In this document: piece by piece, positions 1-11,632 of the stretch
How the letters are laid out: every line of letters begins with the position of its first letter
Position numbering within the stretch: the first letter of the stretch is position 1
NCBI GenBank assembly: GCA_038363925.1
Contig: JAQQWL010000004.1
Span: 1,426,001-1,490,000, forward strand
DNA from: Apiospora phragmitis
Lineage: Eukaryota; Ascomycota; Sordariomycetes; Amphisphaeriales; Apiosporaceae
Direction: 5' to 3'
Length of the DNA: 64,000 nt
The notes under the pieces: model-generated
Databases searched by the model: none
What the model was told of the DNA's origin: nothing
What the model saw: only the letters and a program-made list of their open reading frames with translations
Position numbers and translations under genes: made by a program

Positions 1-1962
1 TCGCTATTGGGCCTTGCATTAGTGAGCCTCAATTTGCTACCTAACAAGCACGTTTCCGTTTGTTCTTCTTTCCCTCTCCTTTCCCATACCATCGACATCG
101 TATTTTGGCGTTGGGCATGCTTTCCCCGTGCCCAAACAGACAATAACAGCCGAGCAGGACGATGCAGAGACAAGCACCAGGGTTGTACGTTCGCTCTGTG
201 GAAATGGCCAAGCTGAGTACAAACAAAGCAAAGCAGGGCATTCAGCTTGTGCCGAAGTTCCGTGGAGTGGTTTCCCGCAGCATTGTAGGCTAGCGCCTTG
301 GCGGTTCATCCCCAGAGGGTCGGGACCCATAAGATTACGTCGCTTGCTACTGGGGTGCTTTTTCCCTCTCTTTCTCTCTCTGCTAGCAGTGCTCTGTCTA
401 TCCGACATCTGGCTACCTGTATGTCTACGACAAGTATTTCTCAGTTAATAGTCTGCCAAGCTCGGGATGGCACAAGGACGTCACACGCATCCTCTGCCCG
501 GAAGGAAGGTGGGCAGGGGGCCGGGTGCAATCTTTCTGTGCGTTTCTTCCTGGGTTGGCAAACGGTCGGCAGGTCGGTCTGCTTGCATGTAAGATTTGGC
601 CCAGTTGGCGAGATGGGCGATGGCAAGCCAAGCAATGCTCGGCATGAAGAAAATTCCAAAATTCCATCAGCCAAGCTGCTCCCAAGACCGCCCGTCTGCC
701 TGGGCATTCTCGGCATTGTGGACTGGCGGTCACCCAACCACGGATTACATCGTCATGGACGCAAACAAGCAAGCGAGCGAAGCTTTGCAAAGAGAGAAAA
801 AAGCTCAATTCCAAGAGATTCGTTGTTCCCCCAAGCAACTCTTGTCCAAGTCTTGTTCAACTGCTTGATTTACTACTCCGTACAGCCCGGGCATGGGCAG
901 AAGAAGGCCAAGCTGGACCCGATTTGGTGCATGGATAGACCTAACGAACGGACGGCCGTAGCGTGGGGAAGGGCGTTTGTCGACCAGCCGACCCCCTTCG
1001 TCCAACACCTCCAACTCACGGTCCGGCTCCGGTTGTTTCATTGCCCACCGATGGTGTGGGGGCCAATTTCTCTCCCATTCCACTCGAACTTGTCTTCCTT
1101 GATCTTTCTTGATGACTGCAGCTTTTCAGGTGCAGGTTTAGACAGCCATAACAGGTCACGACCCTCACCGAATCTGTAGGTTTGGGGGGTTCACGGATGT
1201 AGGCCCCGAATGCAGGCCCCGAGTCTACTGCCCGATTCTACCGCAATCAACTAATCCCACCCAATTCAGCGTCTCTGCTACCCGACGCTACACCGAGTTG
1301 CCCTGTGGCCCCCCACGTTGTCTCGCCCGGGAATGCGATTTTGCTGTTGCGGCTCTGGACCTTTACCAGGACTGCACTTTGACTTCTCCGAACGGCTAAG
1401 ATCCCTGCACTTGGCGGGGTGGCATGCCAAATCCTTCCCTTGCATCTGTATTAACGGGTCACATGAGCTTGCATCTGCAGTCATTGGTGTCTTACTGGAA
1501 TCGATCGTATTCGTCCTTGGGACATGTATTCTAGGTTTGTGGCTACGACAATCTTGCTAATCGGTACTTTCTTCTGCAACCTCCCACGTTTGGGTGTTTA
1601 AGCCCATCATTTACAACTTGTCCGGTGATCTCTTTGTCATCCTTGGTGCTTCTTGCCATCTGCCATCCTTGATGTCCTTCTTGCCGTCCTTTTTGCTTAT
1701 GTTTTCGGGTTTGACTTTTTGCGGGCGACGGGCCTTGTACCAATCATCTTCAATCGGACTCGGCTCAGGTTGTTTGCGGAGGACGGCCGAGCAGCTAGAG
1801 AGGGCGGAGTAGGGAGGCGCTGAGCGCTGGCAGACCAAAGCGGCATACCTTGAGGTGTTGGACATGAAGCAGCGTTGGTCTGAGGGTCCACTGTGCCCTC
1901 CTGCTCCTTGCCACCTAGTGCTCAATGTGTCAGTGTCGTTTTTGGTATACTTTTCAGGCTGG
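1..1962. other. No gene recognised
   Basis: I see no convincing gene here. Open frames on both strands overlap one another, lack ATG starts or family-like sequence, and have no paired splice signals. The right part may be 3' flank of the leftward gene that follows. Confidence 0.5.
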
Positions 1963-3072
1963 CTACCGTGTAGTGTCCACCCCGAAACATGCCCACTGCG
2001 TGCAAGATAGACCTGAGGTCGTGGAATGCCTGGTGTAGGGTTTGATTGCAACGACCAGCTGGCTCCTTGGGGAAAGCTTTGACTTACCAGTCTTCTTCTT
2101 TCTCCTGCGGGCACGCCAGTCTTGCATCCTGCGACGGAGAGAACGATTGGAAGTGTCCGGGTCCTTGGGCGGCTTTGGTTGCCAAGGCTGTTTGGGAGGC
2201 TTGGGAGGCTCGGGTTCCCTGAGGTACTTGGGATCCTTGGGAAGTCTGGTGTCCAATCGAACCTTGATTTTCTTGAGAGCCTTCCGCCGTGCAAGGGTAT
2301 GCGGTTGAGGGTCAGGAGGGGGTGCAAGATAGTCACTATCGCGAGACATATTTGTAACATGTAAAGGATGGTCAATTGCTTGCTGGAGCTGGCGACGCAG
2401 AAGGGAATTATCACCCAGTGCGGGGGCCCACCTTCCCAAGTGTAACACCATGCTGCTGCCATTGCTGCTACCGTTGTTTCCGTTGCTGCCGTTGTTGCAG
2501 TTGCTTCCGTTGCTACCATCGCTGCAGAATAATCGTCTTTCTATACGAGGAACCACCGGCGATGTCCTCCTTCTCAAGCATGGCAGTGCCGTGCAGGTCA
2601 AGCACAAACTCTCCACAGTTCGGGTCCTGAGGGCGATCCAAAGCCTCTAAGCCGAGAAGGCCTGCAAGTTTGTGGACAGTGAGATAAACGTCCGATTCTT
2701 CGAATAACGCATTGCTGACCTCGTAGAACCTGCTGTCCAGGCGTCCACGCCAGTACTCGCACGGAATAAACGCACCATCCGTCAACTGATAGACATGTCC
2801 GTGGATATTATCATCAATTTCGAGACCGGGGTAGGTTTGGTCCAGCACATATTCTTTCTTTCTCTGATGAAGATATATCCAACCATAACGATTCCCTGAG
2901 GGGCTTGCGAGTGACTATGAACCAGATGCAATCCGTACGCCTTGTGGGCGCCATGGCGAACGAATATCTCAGCAAGTGCCCTCAAAGTTCCATGTTCGAC
3001 ATCGGGCTCTTGGCTGTCACCTGGTAAGGAGTTGTATCTATATTGAGTAAGCTCTCTTTGCTTCCGGTCGAG
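1963..3072 (-). CDS. Fungal hypothetical protein with proline-rich tail, frame-broken
   Basis: No known function. The leftward frame from about 3072 reads through EHGTLRALAEIFVRHG and KAYGLHLVHSH, then, in another frame, YVLDQTYPGLEIDD, IHGHVYQLTDGAFIPCEYW and LVLDLHGTAML-type text. As far as I recall, this resembles an uncharacterised family common in filamentous ascomycetes. The frames join if a short A-run (T-run at 2865-2871 on the plus strand) has one base more. A further frame change near 2525 leads into an Asn/Ser/Gly-rich segment (about 2450-2520) and a basic, proline-rich tail with PKPPKQPWQPKPPKDP. No ATG is certain: the open frame begins after a TAG at 3073-3075, so a first exon may be missing. 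The C-terminal limit at 1963 is only the end of the open frame. Confidence 0.4.
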
Positions 3073-3916
3073 CTAGCCTTGATATGAATTCCCGCGTGTC
3101 AAGAGACGACTTGGAATCTGAAGTAGTTGGATAAGGTTGCGGTGGATCCACACAACACCAACGCTCAAGGGCTGGCATGTCTCAACAGCAGCGATAGCCA
3201 TGATTGCAGTTTATACTTGATAAAATATTTCGTTTCGAATTGCTCCTTCAAATATTGAGGCCTAGTTTGCTGCGTATTCAGACCTCAGTTGGCAGGGTTC
3301 AAGGATCTATTTATGCCTTGCTTGCCAGCGGCAGACGTCTTTGATAAACTTCTACATGGTTAATATAAATGCCGCATCGCCTTGCATATCACCATTTTCA
3401 GGACTGGTGAGATGTTCGTTCGAGGCCAGCACAACGACTCACCTAGAAAACAACTTTAAAGAACGCTGATGTACAAAGACAGCGGAAATCGCGCAAAACT
3501 CCAAGGGTAAGATTTCAGTTTTTTATTGATGATATGTATTGGCTGACCAATGACGTGCGTCTTTGTGAAGCCCCTACAAGTGGAAATGGGAAGTTTAGCT
3601 AGTATCTCTGTTGAGCATGAGCGGGACAAAGAGATCACACCGTGTTTCCAGCTGTCATTTTCGTATTGAACACTATTAGCTGAAAGCATGATTCTTGGGG
3701 TGACCCTTCAAAGATTACCAATCACTTCTTTAACCTTTCGTTTTCTATCATAATCATATATCACCAAAAATTCTACGGCCTTTAGCCTATCAAAGTCAAC
3801 ATAGGTATAACTTATGTTTTTCATGAGCTGCTGCCAGGGTGAAATTTTCAACTTTGAATCAACCATTCATCTTCACATTTACTCACACTACCTTAAATCG
3901 CGACAAAGCTCTCACC
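3073..3916. other. Intergenic region, moderately AT-rich
   Basis: Shared upstream region of two divergent genes (leftward hypothetical gene, rightward kinase-like gene). I see no RNA gene or repeat. Confidence 0.5.
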
Positions 3917-5137
3917 ATGGGTGCTCAAGATTGGATGAAGCAAGCCATTGACGAGTTCTTTGATCATCATAAGGACCCAACCCAACAAGAATGCGACCAA
4001 AAAGCTCACGCATTGCTACGGGCAAAGGCTGTTAGGCCTGTGGAAATGCAAGGATCTTTGAGTTATACTGTGATTGCTACTACGGAGACAGTCGTCTCGT
4101 TTCGGGTTCCCGAGGCAAAACTTGGGAATGAATACGAGAGCCTTGCCAAGTACATTCACGGGGACCTTGTTCCTCAGTCAGCGTATCATGGCAGACTCGG
4201 GGATGAGAAGGACGATAAGAGAAGCCTCCTGATTTACACCATGCCTTACCTCCCAGGAAAATCATATTTGGAAGTACAGCCATTCGGACCTGAGTTGACC
4301 GACGTGGCTTTGGAGAAGCATGTCAACTATATTCGCCACCTGGCAAGGCGAGTAATTTGAGAGATACAATACGTTTCTTTGTTCTAATACCTGACAGATA
4401 TCTCGCGGGGTCCTGGCTGAAACCTCAATCTATCAGCCCAGAGGTACTTCAGCAGGCACAAATCGGTATTAGAACCAAGCTGGCTCTGCTGAGAGGCTCC
4501 GAGAAGTATGGCTTCCTACATGACATCATCACAGAGCTGGAAGGCGAAAGCGGGATATCTTACTTGTTCAGCAAGGGGGTACCCCCAGGTCCTGAGTCAC
4601 ATGGATCTCTCGGAAACCAATGTCCTCGTAGATGAGGAGTCCTTCGACATTTCAGGGGTCATTGATTGGTCCCAAGCGTCTGTTCAGCCCTTCGGGTTTG
4701 AACTGTGGGCTTTGAGACGCATGTTGGGAGTCATGTCAGGGCCAGGGTGGCATGATTATTCCTCTCGAGGGGTCAGTGAAAGTGCTTTCTGGGACGAGTT
4801 CTGGCATGCTACGGGAATCAACGATGACAAGCAGCGAAATTATATTCAGCGTCAGTCGCTGTTAGCGAGTAAGCTAGGGGTGGTCATGGACTTTGCATTT
4901 TCCAGGACTCTGGATGGAAGGCCTCTCGACGTGGTTATGGATAAGCCTGCGCGGTATCTTAGAGAGTGGCTGGGAGCGTCGTGGCTACAGATCTTACCCA
5001 TCAGGCAGCCTGGAGTAGAGAATGCTCGAGCTGGAGCTCGAGAGGTCTCTCGAGAAGCTGCAGAGGGACAAAAGACCACCACGGACCTATCTCCAGGTAT
5101 CGAAGCGCAAGTTGATCCTACAGCTGACACTATGTAG
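3917..5137 (+). CDS. APH-like phosphotransferase family protein, frame-broken
   Basis: Member of the fungal phosphotransferase-enzyme (aminoglycoside phosphotransferase/choline kinase-like) superfamily, which transfers phosphate from ATP to small molecules; the substrate is unknown. The start is the ATG at 3917 in a good context (ctcaccATGG). The upstream open frame begins with GTG, so it is not used. The catalytic loop HMDLSETNVLV (about 4606-4638, Brenner-type HxDxxxxN) and the following GVIDWSQA (metal-binding Asp) are intact. A likely intron runs from 4352 to 4397 (GTAATT, branch CTAATAC, ACAG). Two single-base problems break the model. The exon junction is one base out of phase, and five G at 4575-4579 must be read as four to connect YLFSKG to YPQVLSHMDL. 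The total length fits the family once both are corrected. This is either a pseudogene or a gene with base-calling errors. Confidence 0.7.
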
Positions 5138-5549
5138 GGATGAAGCTGTAGTTTGGGAACGAGAATGGCTTTCGATCCAGTCAGAGCGGATTATCTATTA
5201 TCAGGAATATGGCCGTTCTGTCTCTTGACGGAGGCTAGGCCCTACCACAACAGTGAGCTGGGAGACTTCCCTTTTTCTTTTTTCATGAGAAAGAAATGAA
5301 ACACTCGAAAGTTCGAGCAAACAATGATAATTTGTACTTCGGGGACGTTAAAAAGTAAATCAAGGTTTTATGATAGTCCGCTAATAGGTACTGAGTCATA
5401 TCCCCTTAAGCGTAAGATACACTAATAAGAGTAAGGACTTTCTCGATGCTTCCGTATATGTTATTACCTAAGCGAGTTATGCATCTTCAACGGCGTAAAA
5501 CCCTTACCATATAAAGATACATGAAAACCTGGTTGAACCAGAGGCTATC
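5138..5549. other. AT-rich intergenic region
   Basis: AT-rich spacer between the kinase-like gene and an isolated GC-rich coding-like block. I see no feature in it. Confidence 0.5.
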
Positions 5550-5867
5550 TCCACACGTATTGCAGTATTTCGCGCTCAGGGGAATACCCTCTGCTACTAC
5601 CTGAGCCAGCAGGCCGCCGCCGACCTGAACAACAAGGACGGCACCAACGGCAAGAGCCAGACGCTCTGGGACCACGTCGAGCCGTCCCACCTCGCGGCCT
5701 GCGTCAGCTCGCACAACCACTTGGTGCGCTACAGGAACCATACCGCCGTGACACGCGAGCTGGAGCACGTCCAGGACCTCTTCTGGGCCGGCAAGGTCGG
5801 GCCCCATGCTGCACTACGGCCACGGCCCGGGCAAACGCTTGCCGCCGCTGCAGACGACGCCTGTTAA
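5550..5867 (+). pseudogene. Orphan GC-rich coding fragment, unknown family
   Basis: A roughly 300-bp GC-rich island in AT-rich surroundings has one open plus-strand frame with normal coding texture (for example YYLSQQAAADLNNKDG and LWDHVEPSHLAACVSSHNH) ending at TAA 5865-5867. There is no ATG in the frame and no convincing upstream exon. I do not recognise the family. It may be an exon of a decayed gene, or a fragment moved here by recombination. Confidence 0.35.
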
Positions 5868-6418
5868 CGGTACCGGCACCAGCACCGGCACCGATCCCAC
5901 GCCTACCAAGAATCCCAAGTTCAGCAAGCCTTCGCATGGGAATTCAGGAAACCCAAGGAGGCAAATTACACATTGCGGCCTCTAGAAGAAGTCTCTCATG
6001 CCTCGAAATGCACCGGACTAGTTAATAAAGAGCAATAAATAAACACTTTTATTTTCTTTCATTTCTTCTTTTTGCCAATAGCTATAAATGTAATACGTTG
6101 TTATCTATATTCTTATACTACCAAACCTGTTAACGATATTCATGGAGTTTCGGTGCAAGTTGCCGATTGGTCTGTCGGGGTTGTTTGGGCCGACTTTATC
6201 GTGATCCTGGTTCGGCAGCCCAACACCAAGCAACCAACAGCCAGCCGCTTACGAGCGCTTCCGCGTCATCTTGTCGCGGTTACCTTTTCCAACCCTGTTG
6301 ATGTACAAAACGAGCCCTGACCGGCCCATTTCGTTGTGCAAAGTTCGAGAGTGTTGTTAATACTTTTTTGTTGATAGACAACAGGACAGGAAATCGCAAT
6401 CGCTACGTCACTACCACA
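5868..6418. other. Amidase upstream region
   Basis: AT-rich around 6000-6120, then mixed composition up to the amidase start. I see no clear TATA box. Confidence 0.4.
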
Positions 6419-8170
6419 ATGGTGTTCTGCAATTTCCCTAGAGCGGTGGCATATCTAGCTCTCTGCCTCTCTTTGCAAGCAGCCGCACTATCATTTACAG
6501 GACCGGTCCAGTCGCTCTCGGACATCTCTATCACGGAACTCACGCAGCTCCTTGACAGTGGCACTGTCACCAGTCGCGACCTCGTCGACCTTTACTCGGA
6601 CCGTATCGCCGAGGTCAACGCCGAGCTCAATGCCGTCATCGAGATAGACGTAGACACCGCGCTGCACGTCGCGGAAACGCTAGACCGCGACCGATCCAAC
6701 GGAGTACTCAGGGGCCCGCTCCACGGCATCCCCATCCTGGTCAAGGACAACTACGCGACCACAGGCGGATTCAACGAGTCCTTGAAGACCGGCGCCGGGA
6801 GCGTCTGTCTGGCGGCGGGGTCCCGCCCCCGCGAAGACGCCACCGTCGTCGCCAAGCTCCGCGCCGCCGGCGCCATCATCTTAGGCAAGACCAACCTAGC
6901 CGAGTTCTCGGGCGCGCGCGGCCACCACGTGCCGCAGGGCTGGAGCGCGCGCGGCGGCCAGACGTACGGCGCGTATGTGCGGGGCCAAACGGCGTGCGGC
7001 AGCTCGAGCGGCAGCGGCGTGGCGGCGGGGCTGGGGCTCGCGGCCGCGGCCCTGGGGACCGAGACGGGGGGCAGCATCACGTGCCCGGCGTCGTTCGGCA
7101 ACGTCGTGGGCGTCAAGCCCACCGTCGGGCTCACGTCGCGCTTCGGGGTCGTGCCCGTTACGCCGCGGCAGGATACGGCGGGGCCCCTCGCGCGCAGCGT
7201 GGCGGATGCGGCGCTGCTGCTCGAGGTCATGGCGGGGCGCGACGTAGAGAGGGACAATTACACGGCGGCACAGCCGTGGGACAGCCCGCCGCGCTACACC
7301 GAGGCCTTGAACGCGTCGGCGCTCCGGGGGAAGCGCATCGGCGTCATGTGGTACGAACAGGGCATCGAATTTGGCATGAACTACTGGGCCAACAAGAAGC
7401 AGATCCGGCGGCTCTTCGACGCCGCTCTGGACGATCTTCGTGGCGCGGGGGCCGAGCTCGTCGATGTCCCTTTCGGCGATCACGGTGGTGCGGACAAGGG
7501 GCTCTTCAACATTCACGTCCCCATGCGCAACGGGGGCGACTATATGCTCCCGGACCTCAAGGAGGCGCTGGCGCGGTACTACGACAACATGGCCCCGGAC
7601 GATAACGCCGACGAGGCCAGCACGGCGATCCAGAACCACACCCAGCTGCTTGCCTGCCTGCGCGAGGACCCCCGCGAGCGTAGTGCCGAATACAGCCTCG
7701 AGATCATGGCCGCCATCGCCGAAGAGGACGAACCGCTGGGCCCTGCCGGCGGCGCCGAGGCCTGGGCCGCCTACGTGAACGTCTCGACGGCGACGGGGTC
7801 TCTCCTCCGGGGCCCCCTGCAAGAGCAGAACCTCGAAGGCCTCGTCATGTACATGGACCTGGCCATCGTGCTCGCGTCGGCGCCCGGGCTGCCCATCGTC
7901 ACGGTGCCCATGGGCGGGCTGGGCGACGACGCCCGCGTCGTGTACGAAGGTGAAGGAAACGATGACTACAACCTCCCGAGAGTGATTACGGGCGCACCGG
8001 GGATGCCGCAGGGGCTGAGCTTCGTGGACGAGAAGTGGACGGAGATGGATCTCGTTGGGTTCGCATATGCGTACGAGCAGGCTTCGCAGAGGCGGTGGAC
8101 GTTGGCGCCGTGGGTGAAGATGGAGAGTGATCTGGACAATTGGACTGGGGACCGGATTGGGGAGCTATGA
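6419..8170 (+). CDS. Secreted amidase-signature hydrolase
   Basis: Intact intronless protein of 583 residues in the amidase signature family (Ser-cisSer-Lys amidohydrolases), which hydrolyse carboxamides to the acid and ammonia. The start is the ATG at 6419; the in-frame extension upstream opens only at a TTG. The N-terminus (AVAYLALCLSLQAAALS) is a typical signal peptide. The catalytic Lys is K109 in ILVKDNYAT. The glycine/serine-rich segment CGSSSGSG (S195-S197) supplies the cis-Ser, and S219 in TETGGSI is the expected nucleophile. The length is normal for the fungal extracellular-type amidases. The substrate cannot be told from the sequence. GC content is much higher than in the flanks, as expected for a highly codon-biased gene. 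Confidence 0.93.
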   Translation: MVFCNFPRAVAYLALCLSLQAAALSFTGPVQSLSDISITELTQLLDSGTVTSRDLVDLYSDRIAEVNAELNAVIEIDVDTALHVAETLDRDRSNGVLRGPLHGIPILVKDNYATTGGFNESLKTGAGSVCLAAGSRPREDATVVAKLRAAGAIILGKTNLAEFSGARGHHVPQGWSARGGQTYGAYVRGQTACGSSSGSGVAAGLGLAAAALGTETGGSITCPASFGNVVGVKPTVGLTSRFGVVPVTPRQDTAGPLARSVADAALLLEVMAGRDVERDNYTAAQPWDSPPRYTEALNASALRGKRIGVMWYEQGIEFGMNYWANKKQIRRLFDAALDDLRGAGAELVDVPFGDHGGADKGLFNIHVPMRNGGDYMLPDLKEALARYYDNMAPDDNADEASTAIQNHTQLLACLREDPRERSAEYSLEIMAAIAEEDEPLGPAGGAEAWAAYVNVSTATGSLLRGPLQEQNLEGLVMYMDLAIVLASAPGLPIVTVPMGGLGDDARVVYEGEGNDDYNLPRVITGAPGMPQGLSFVDEKWTEMDLVGFAYAYEQASQRRWTLAPWVKMESDLDNWTGDRIGEL

Positions 8171-8728
8171 TTGTGTAAACGCCGATCAGCAGGGCGGCAC
8201 ATATATATACTCATGATGGCGCGCTGGAAGGGAGCTGACATTCATCTTGCGAGGACTTATCCTTGACGACGTATGGGACATTCGTGAGTGGAAGACCTCG
8301 GCTTTGAAGAGTTACGAAGTTCAATTTGTCAGGACTAGTTTGGTGTTTTGTCTCGACTTCATGACATCAGAATGCACGGAGAGTCCCTTATCTCAGCTTC
8401 TAGTTAGGTGGCGATAGTGTGTCAAAGAGTGCCTCGACACTTCAATAACCATCCACGAGCAAGGTTGGTAGCCATGATGAGCTTTCAAACATAGTATTAT
8501 TCAAGATTGATAGCCACAAACTTGTTGTCTAGCCCTTTCTCCCTTGCGTATCCGCGAAGATATTTCTCCGCACGCGTTGCTTTGATGTGTCAGTGAAGAA
8601 AGCAGCTAGTTGCCCCATCCTGGATAGTCAAACTTCGTAAGCAACAAAACTTTTTCACTCAGGCCTTACCTTAATGATTTCCGCCGCCTGGCTCATTAGT
8701 GTGCTTAACAAGAGACCAGACAGCCTTT
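8171..8728. other. Intergenic region
   Basis: No gene recognised between the amidase stop and the weak leftward frame that follows. Confidence 0.5.
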
Positions 8729-9122
8729 ATGTATTCCGCCTTAGTATTTTATAGGAGCCGCTTACACCATAGTTCAAAGCTGACTGGGAGATGGTGTTCT
8801 TGTTCTCAGTTGTGAGTGGTATATATCGTCTGATGCTATGTAGTATGAAGTAGGTAGGTATCAGTCCTATCATATATGCTCTGTGGCCCCTAATACTTAC
8901 TAGAGGAAGAGGTAGCTTGCAGGGATGAGTTCTTCCGAGAGGTTGTGCCGGCCAGCAGTGTCGGATGGAGGCGATGACAAACCAGGCAGTAATGTAGTAG
9001 ACTCCTTCTAGTCCCAAAGCCCAAGTGCTTGCATACCAACTTCCCCACTGACCAAAATCAACCATACAAGGGTAGAATCGATCTGCTTTCCCATATATAC
9101 CCACCTTATTGTTCCACTCCAG
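8729..9122 (-). pseudogene. Possible remnant of a membrane protein gene
   Basis: The leftward frame holds hydrophobic stretches such as LEGVYYITAWFVIASI, then CKLPLPL followed directly by a good donor (GTAAGT, near 8900). This recalls the multi-pass membrane proteins of unknown function often found beside fungal secondary-metabolism genes, but the match is from memory and weak. No start codon is convincing, and the part left of the donor does not continue clearly. It would be divergent from the short-chain dehydrogenase gene. Confidence 0.25.
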
Positions 9123-10266
9123 GGTGTCAGGGTATGCATGGGCAACCGTGGCAGCACCAACATTCAACAACACCAAACAGCGCGCCGGCATCAAGAGCCT
9201 CTTGCATCGCCAGCTTTTCGAGAAGCCAACACTGCCCGAAAATATCGATCTAAAGAGCAAGACGGCCATTGTGACCGGATCCAACACGGGCATCGGTCTC
9301 GAATGCGCCCGCCAGCTCCTCGACCTGAGGCTCAGCAGGCTCATCCTCGCCGTACGGAACGATGCCAAGGGCCAGCAGGCCCGCGAGGGCCTAGCAAAGA
9401 CGCACCCCTCCCTCCCCGGGGACGCGATTGAGGTATGGAAGTTGGACATGGAAGACTACGCCAGCGTCACGGCGTTCGCGGAACGAGCCAAGGCGCTCGC
9501 GCGGCTGGACATCATCGTCCTGAACGCCGGCGTGGCCAAGACGGTCTACAAAAGGGCCGCAGCGACGGGCCACGAGGAGACGATCCAGGTGAACATGCTG
9601 TCGACGGCGCTGCTCGCCCTCCTCCTCCCTGTCGTGAAGGCCAAAGGCGCCGCTTCTTCCTCCTCCGGCCGCCTAGTCGTCATGCAGTCCGACACGTCGT
9701 CCTGGGCCAAGTTCCGAGAGAAGGGGCACGTGCCCCTCCTGCCGGCCCTGGACGACGAGAGGAAATTTGACCGCGCCGACCACTACTTCACGTCCAAGCT
9801 CATCCTGCAGCTCTTCATGATCGAGCTCGCGAGGCGCGTGCCTGCGTCCGTGGCGGCTGTCGTCACCATGCCCAACCCCGGCTGGACCTACGGGACGGGC
9901 CTCGGCAAGGGCAGCGTTACTATGGCGGAGAAGATCATCTCTTTCCCGAACAGGATACTCGGAAGTTCCCCATCGGCGGGGGCGCGCGTAGTCACGACCG
10001 GGGCGGTGGCATTTGGTCCGGAGGCGCATGGACAATACATCGAGGATGGGAAACTCCAACCGTGAGTCTTTACTTTCGCCCTATTTTTTAGCTAAATGTG
10101 GTCAGTTTACCTACTGGTGCTAATACCTCTTCAGGACAGGAAAGCTCCATTTGTCTACACACCAGGAGGGGAGAAAGTGGGCCAGACAATTTGGGACGAA
10201 GTCATGTCCGCGTTGTCATTTGCCAGTATGGCAGATATTGTTAAAGAGCTGCAAAAGGGGCTGTAA
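9123..10266 (+). CDS. Short-chain dehydrogenase/reductase, 5' end uncertain
   Basis: Classical NAD(P)-dependent SDR. It shows the cofactor motif TGSNTGIG, the NAG motif in IIVLNAGVAK and the catalytic YFTSK (YxxxK). Exon 1 ends at 10061 and exon 2 starts at 10140 (GTGAGT donor, CTAATAC branch). Exon 2 gives the typical C-terminus APFVYTPGGEKVGQTIWDE and stops at 10266. The frame has no ATG before the Rossmann fold; its open frame starts at a TTG at 9109. A short first exon probably lies upstream, with an acceptor near 9121-9122. The oxidised substrate is unknown. The gene is convergent with its right neighbour, with stops only 32 bp apart. Confidence 0.88.
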
Positions 10267-10298
10267 CGTACTTGGTGCATTTAGTTTCTGTTTTAAGT

Positions 10299-11225
10299 CT
10301 ATCCGTAGTATAATCTATGTCGAAACTTTGCCCAGTCCTTCCGGCGTGTCTTGCTGTTATGGGCCTCTTGTGAGAGGTTGCTGAGCATGGAACAGAGGAG
10401 CTCCCCAGTCACCATAGGCTGCATAATTCCCTGCAAAAGCTCATCCTTCACAAATTCGGAAGCGGACTGAACTGATAGATCCTTGCATCCTTCACAATCA
10501 TCATTCCATTCTCCCCACCATAACCATTCGTGGATGAGATCCCCGTCCAAATTGCGGCTCACGTCGGGCTTCCCCGTTGGTCCTGCAGGGTCAGATCGGT
10601 TTAGATCGACCTGGAGAGTGACGCCATGGAATTTTTCATATTTCGGAAACTGGTCATCACACTCGAGGTCTCCTTCATCTTCGTCGTCTTGCCGCTCTTC
10701 CTCGCTCTCGCCTGCCGAGGGGCCGTCTGCGTACCGAGAGATGCGCTCCAAGCAGCGGTCGATGTCGGATTGCTCCCCTTCGCTCTCGCTTTCCGAGACG
10801 CTGCTATCGTCTTGCATACCATAGTTCTCAGCGCTGCAGTCAAAGACGGTTTCCATGGACCATCGCCGCATAGCCGCGACGCGCGCCTCGCCGGCGGAAG
10901 CGGCCCAGGCTCGCATGTCCTTGACCGTGAAGTCCTCGAACTCGTAGACAATGCGGGCATTCTCCTCGGCGCCGTCCAGCAGGCGCTGCAGCTCCGCCCG
11001 GATGAGCTTGCAGAGGCGCAGCAGCGACCACGGGCTGTATGATTTCGGCGCCTCGGCTTTCGCGCGCTCGTCCCTGGTGAAAGGTGACGTGCCCCGCACA
11101 GTCAGACTATAGGCTGGTTGAGGAAAGAACCGCCCGCTTGTTGGCAACGACGAGTACAAAAGGTATTCATATATCATGAGTCGGACCTCAGGCGGTATGG
11201 TTGTAAGAGTTGGGGGCGGTGACAT
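10299..11225 (-). CDS. F-box-like hypothetical protein
   Basis: An intact single-exon frame of 308 residues from the ATG at 11225; the longer frame to 11261 starts with TTG. The N-terminus IPPEVRLMIYEYLLYSS is the F-box-like motif seen at the start of many fungal proteins of unknown function. The middle is strongly acidic (runs such as SVSESESEGEQSD and EESEEERQDDEDEGD) and probably disordered. The rest has no recognised domain. A role as a substrate adaptor for SCF ubiquitin ligases is an inference from the N-terminal motif only. Confidence 0.7.
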   Translation of the reverse strand: MSPPPTLTTIPPEVRLMIYEYLLYSSLPTSGRFFPQPAYSLTVRGTSPFTRDERAKAEAPKSYSPWSLLRLCKLIRAELQRLLDGAEENARIVYEFEDFTVKDMRAWAASAGEARVAAMRRWSMETVFDCSAENYGMQDDSSVSESESEGEQSDIDRCLERISRYADGPSAGESEEERQDDEDEGDLECDDQFPKYEKFHGVTLQVDLNRSDPAGPTGKPDVSRNLDGDLIHEWLWWGEWNDDCEGCKDLSVQSASEFVKDELLQGIMQPMVTGELLCSMLSNLSQEAHNSKTRRKDWAKFRHRLYYG

Positions 11226-11632
11226 TATAAATTCAGGTCGAGCTTGGTGGTATTGTAGCAAACAGTAAGGGCATAAAAGTCACTATGATGGAAGACCAAG
11301 AGAAAAGAAACATACAACAATGTCAGTTTTGTGAGGAAAGGAATGTGATGACCCACCAAGATGCCAATTACCCACTCTAATCATCTATTAGGCACCAAGC
11401 AATATGATAAGTAATGATTATTCTTTGTGGCGCAGGCTTACTTCCACGTCATTGTGCAGGGCAAATTGAATACAGCCTGTACACAACTCTCCCTCAGCTT
11501 GACCGATCACTTAAAAAGAAATTTGGTGATGGCTTAATTGCCAGTTTCATCCCGTCAGCTCATCCGTTCAGCTCTCTGGCTTCTCTCTAAACCTCCCGGT
11601 CTACGGTTTCAACTACGCCGCGCAATCAGATC
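11226..11632. other. Upstream region of two divergent F-box-like genes
   Basis: Contains an ATG-initiated 58-codon frame (11415-11591) that could include the missing first exon of the rightward gene, but no clean splice pair links the two. Confidence 0.3.

Noticed and set aside
6896..7822. 308-codon leftward open frame opposite the amidase
   Set aside because: An antisense shadow produced by high GC third positions of the intact amidase; Arg/Ala/Pro-rich and without family features.
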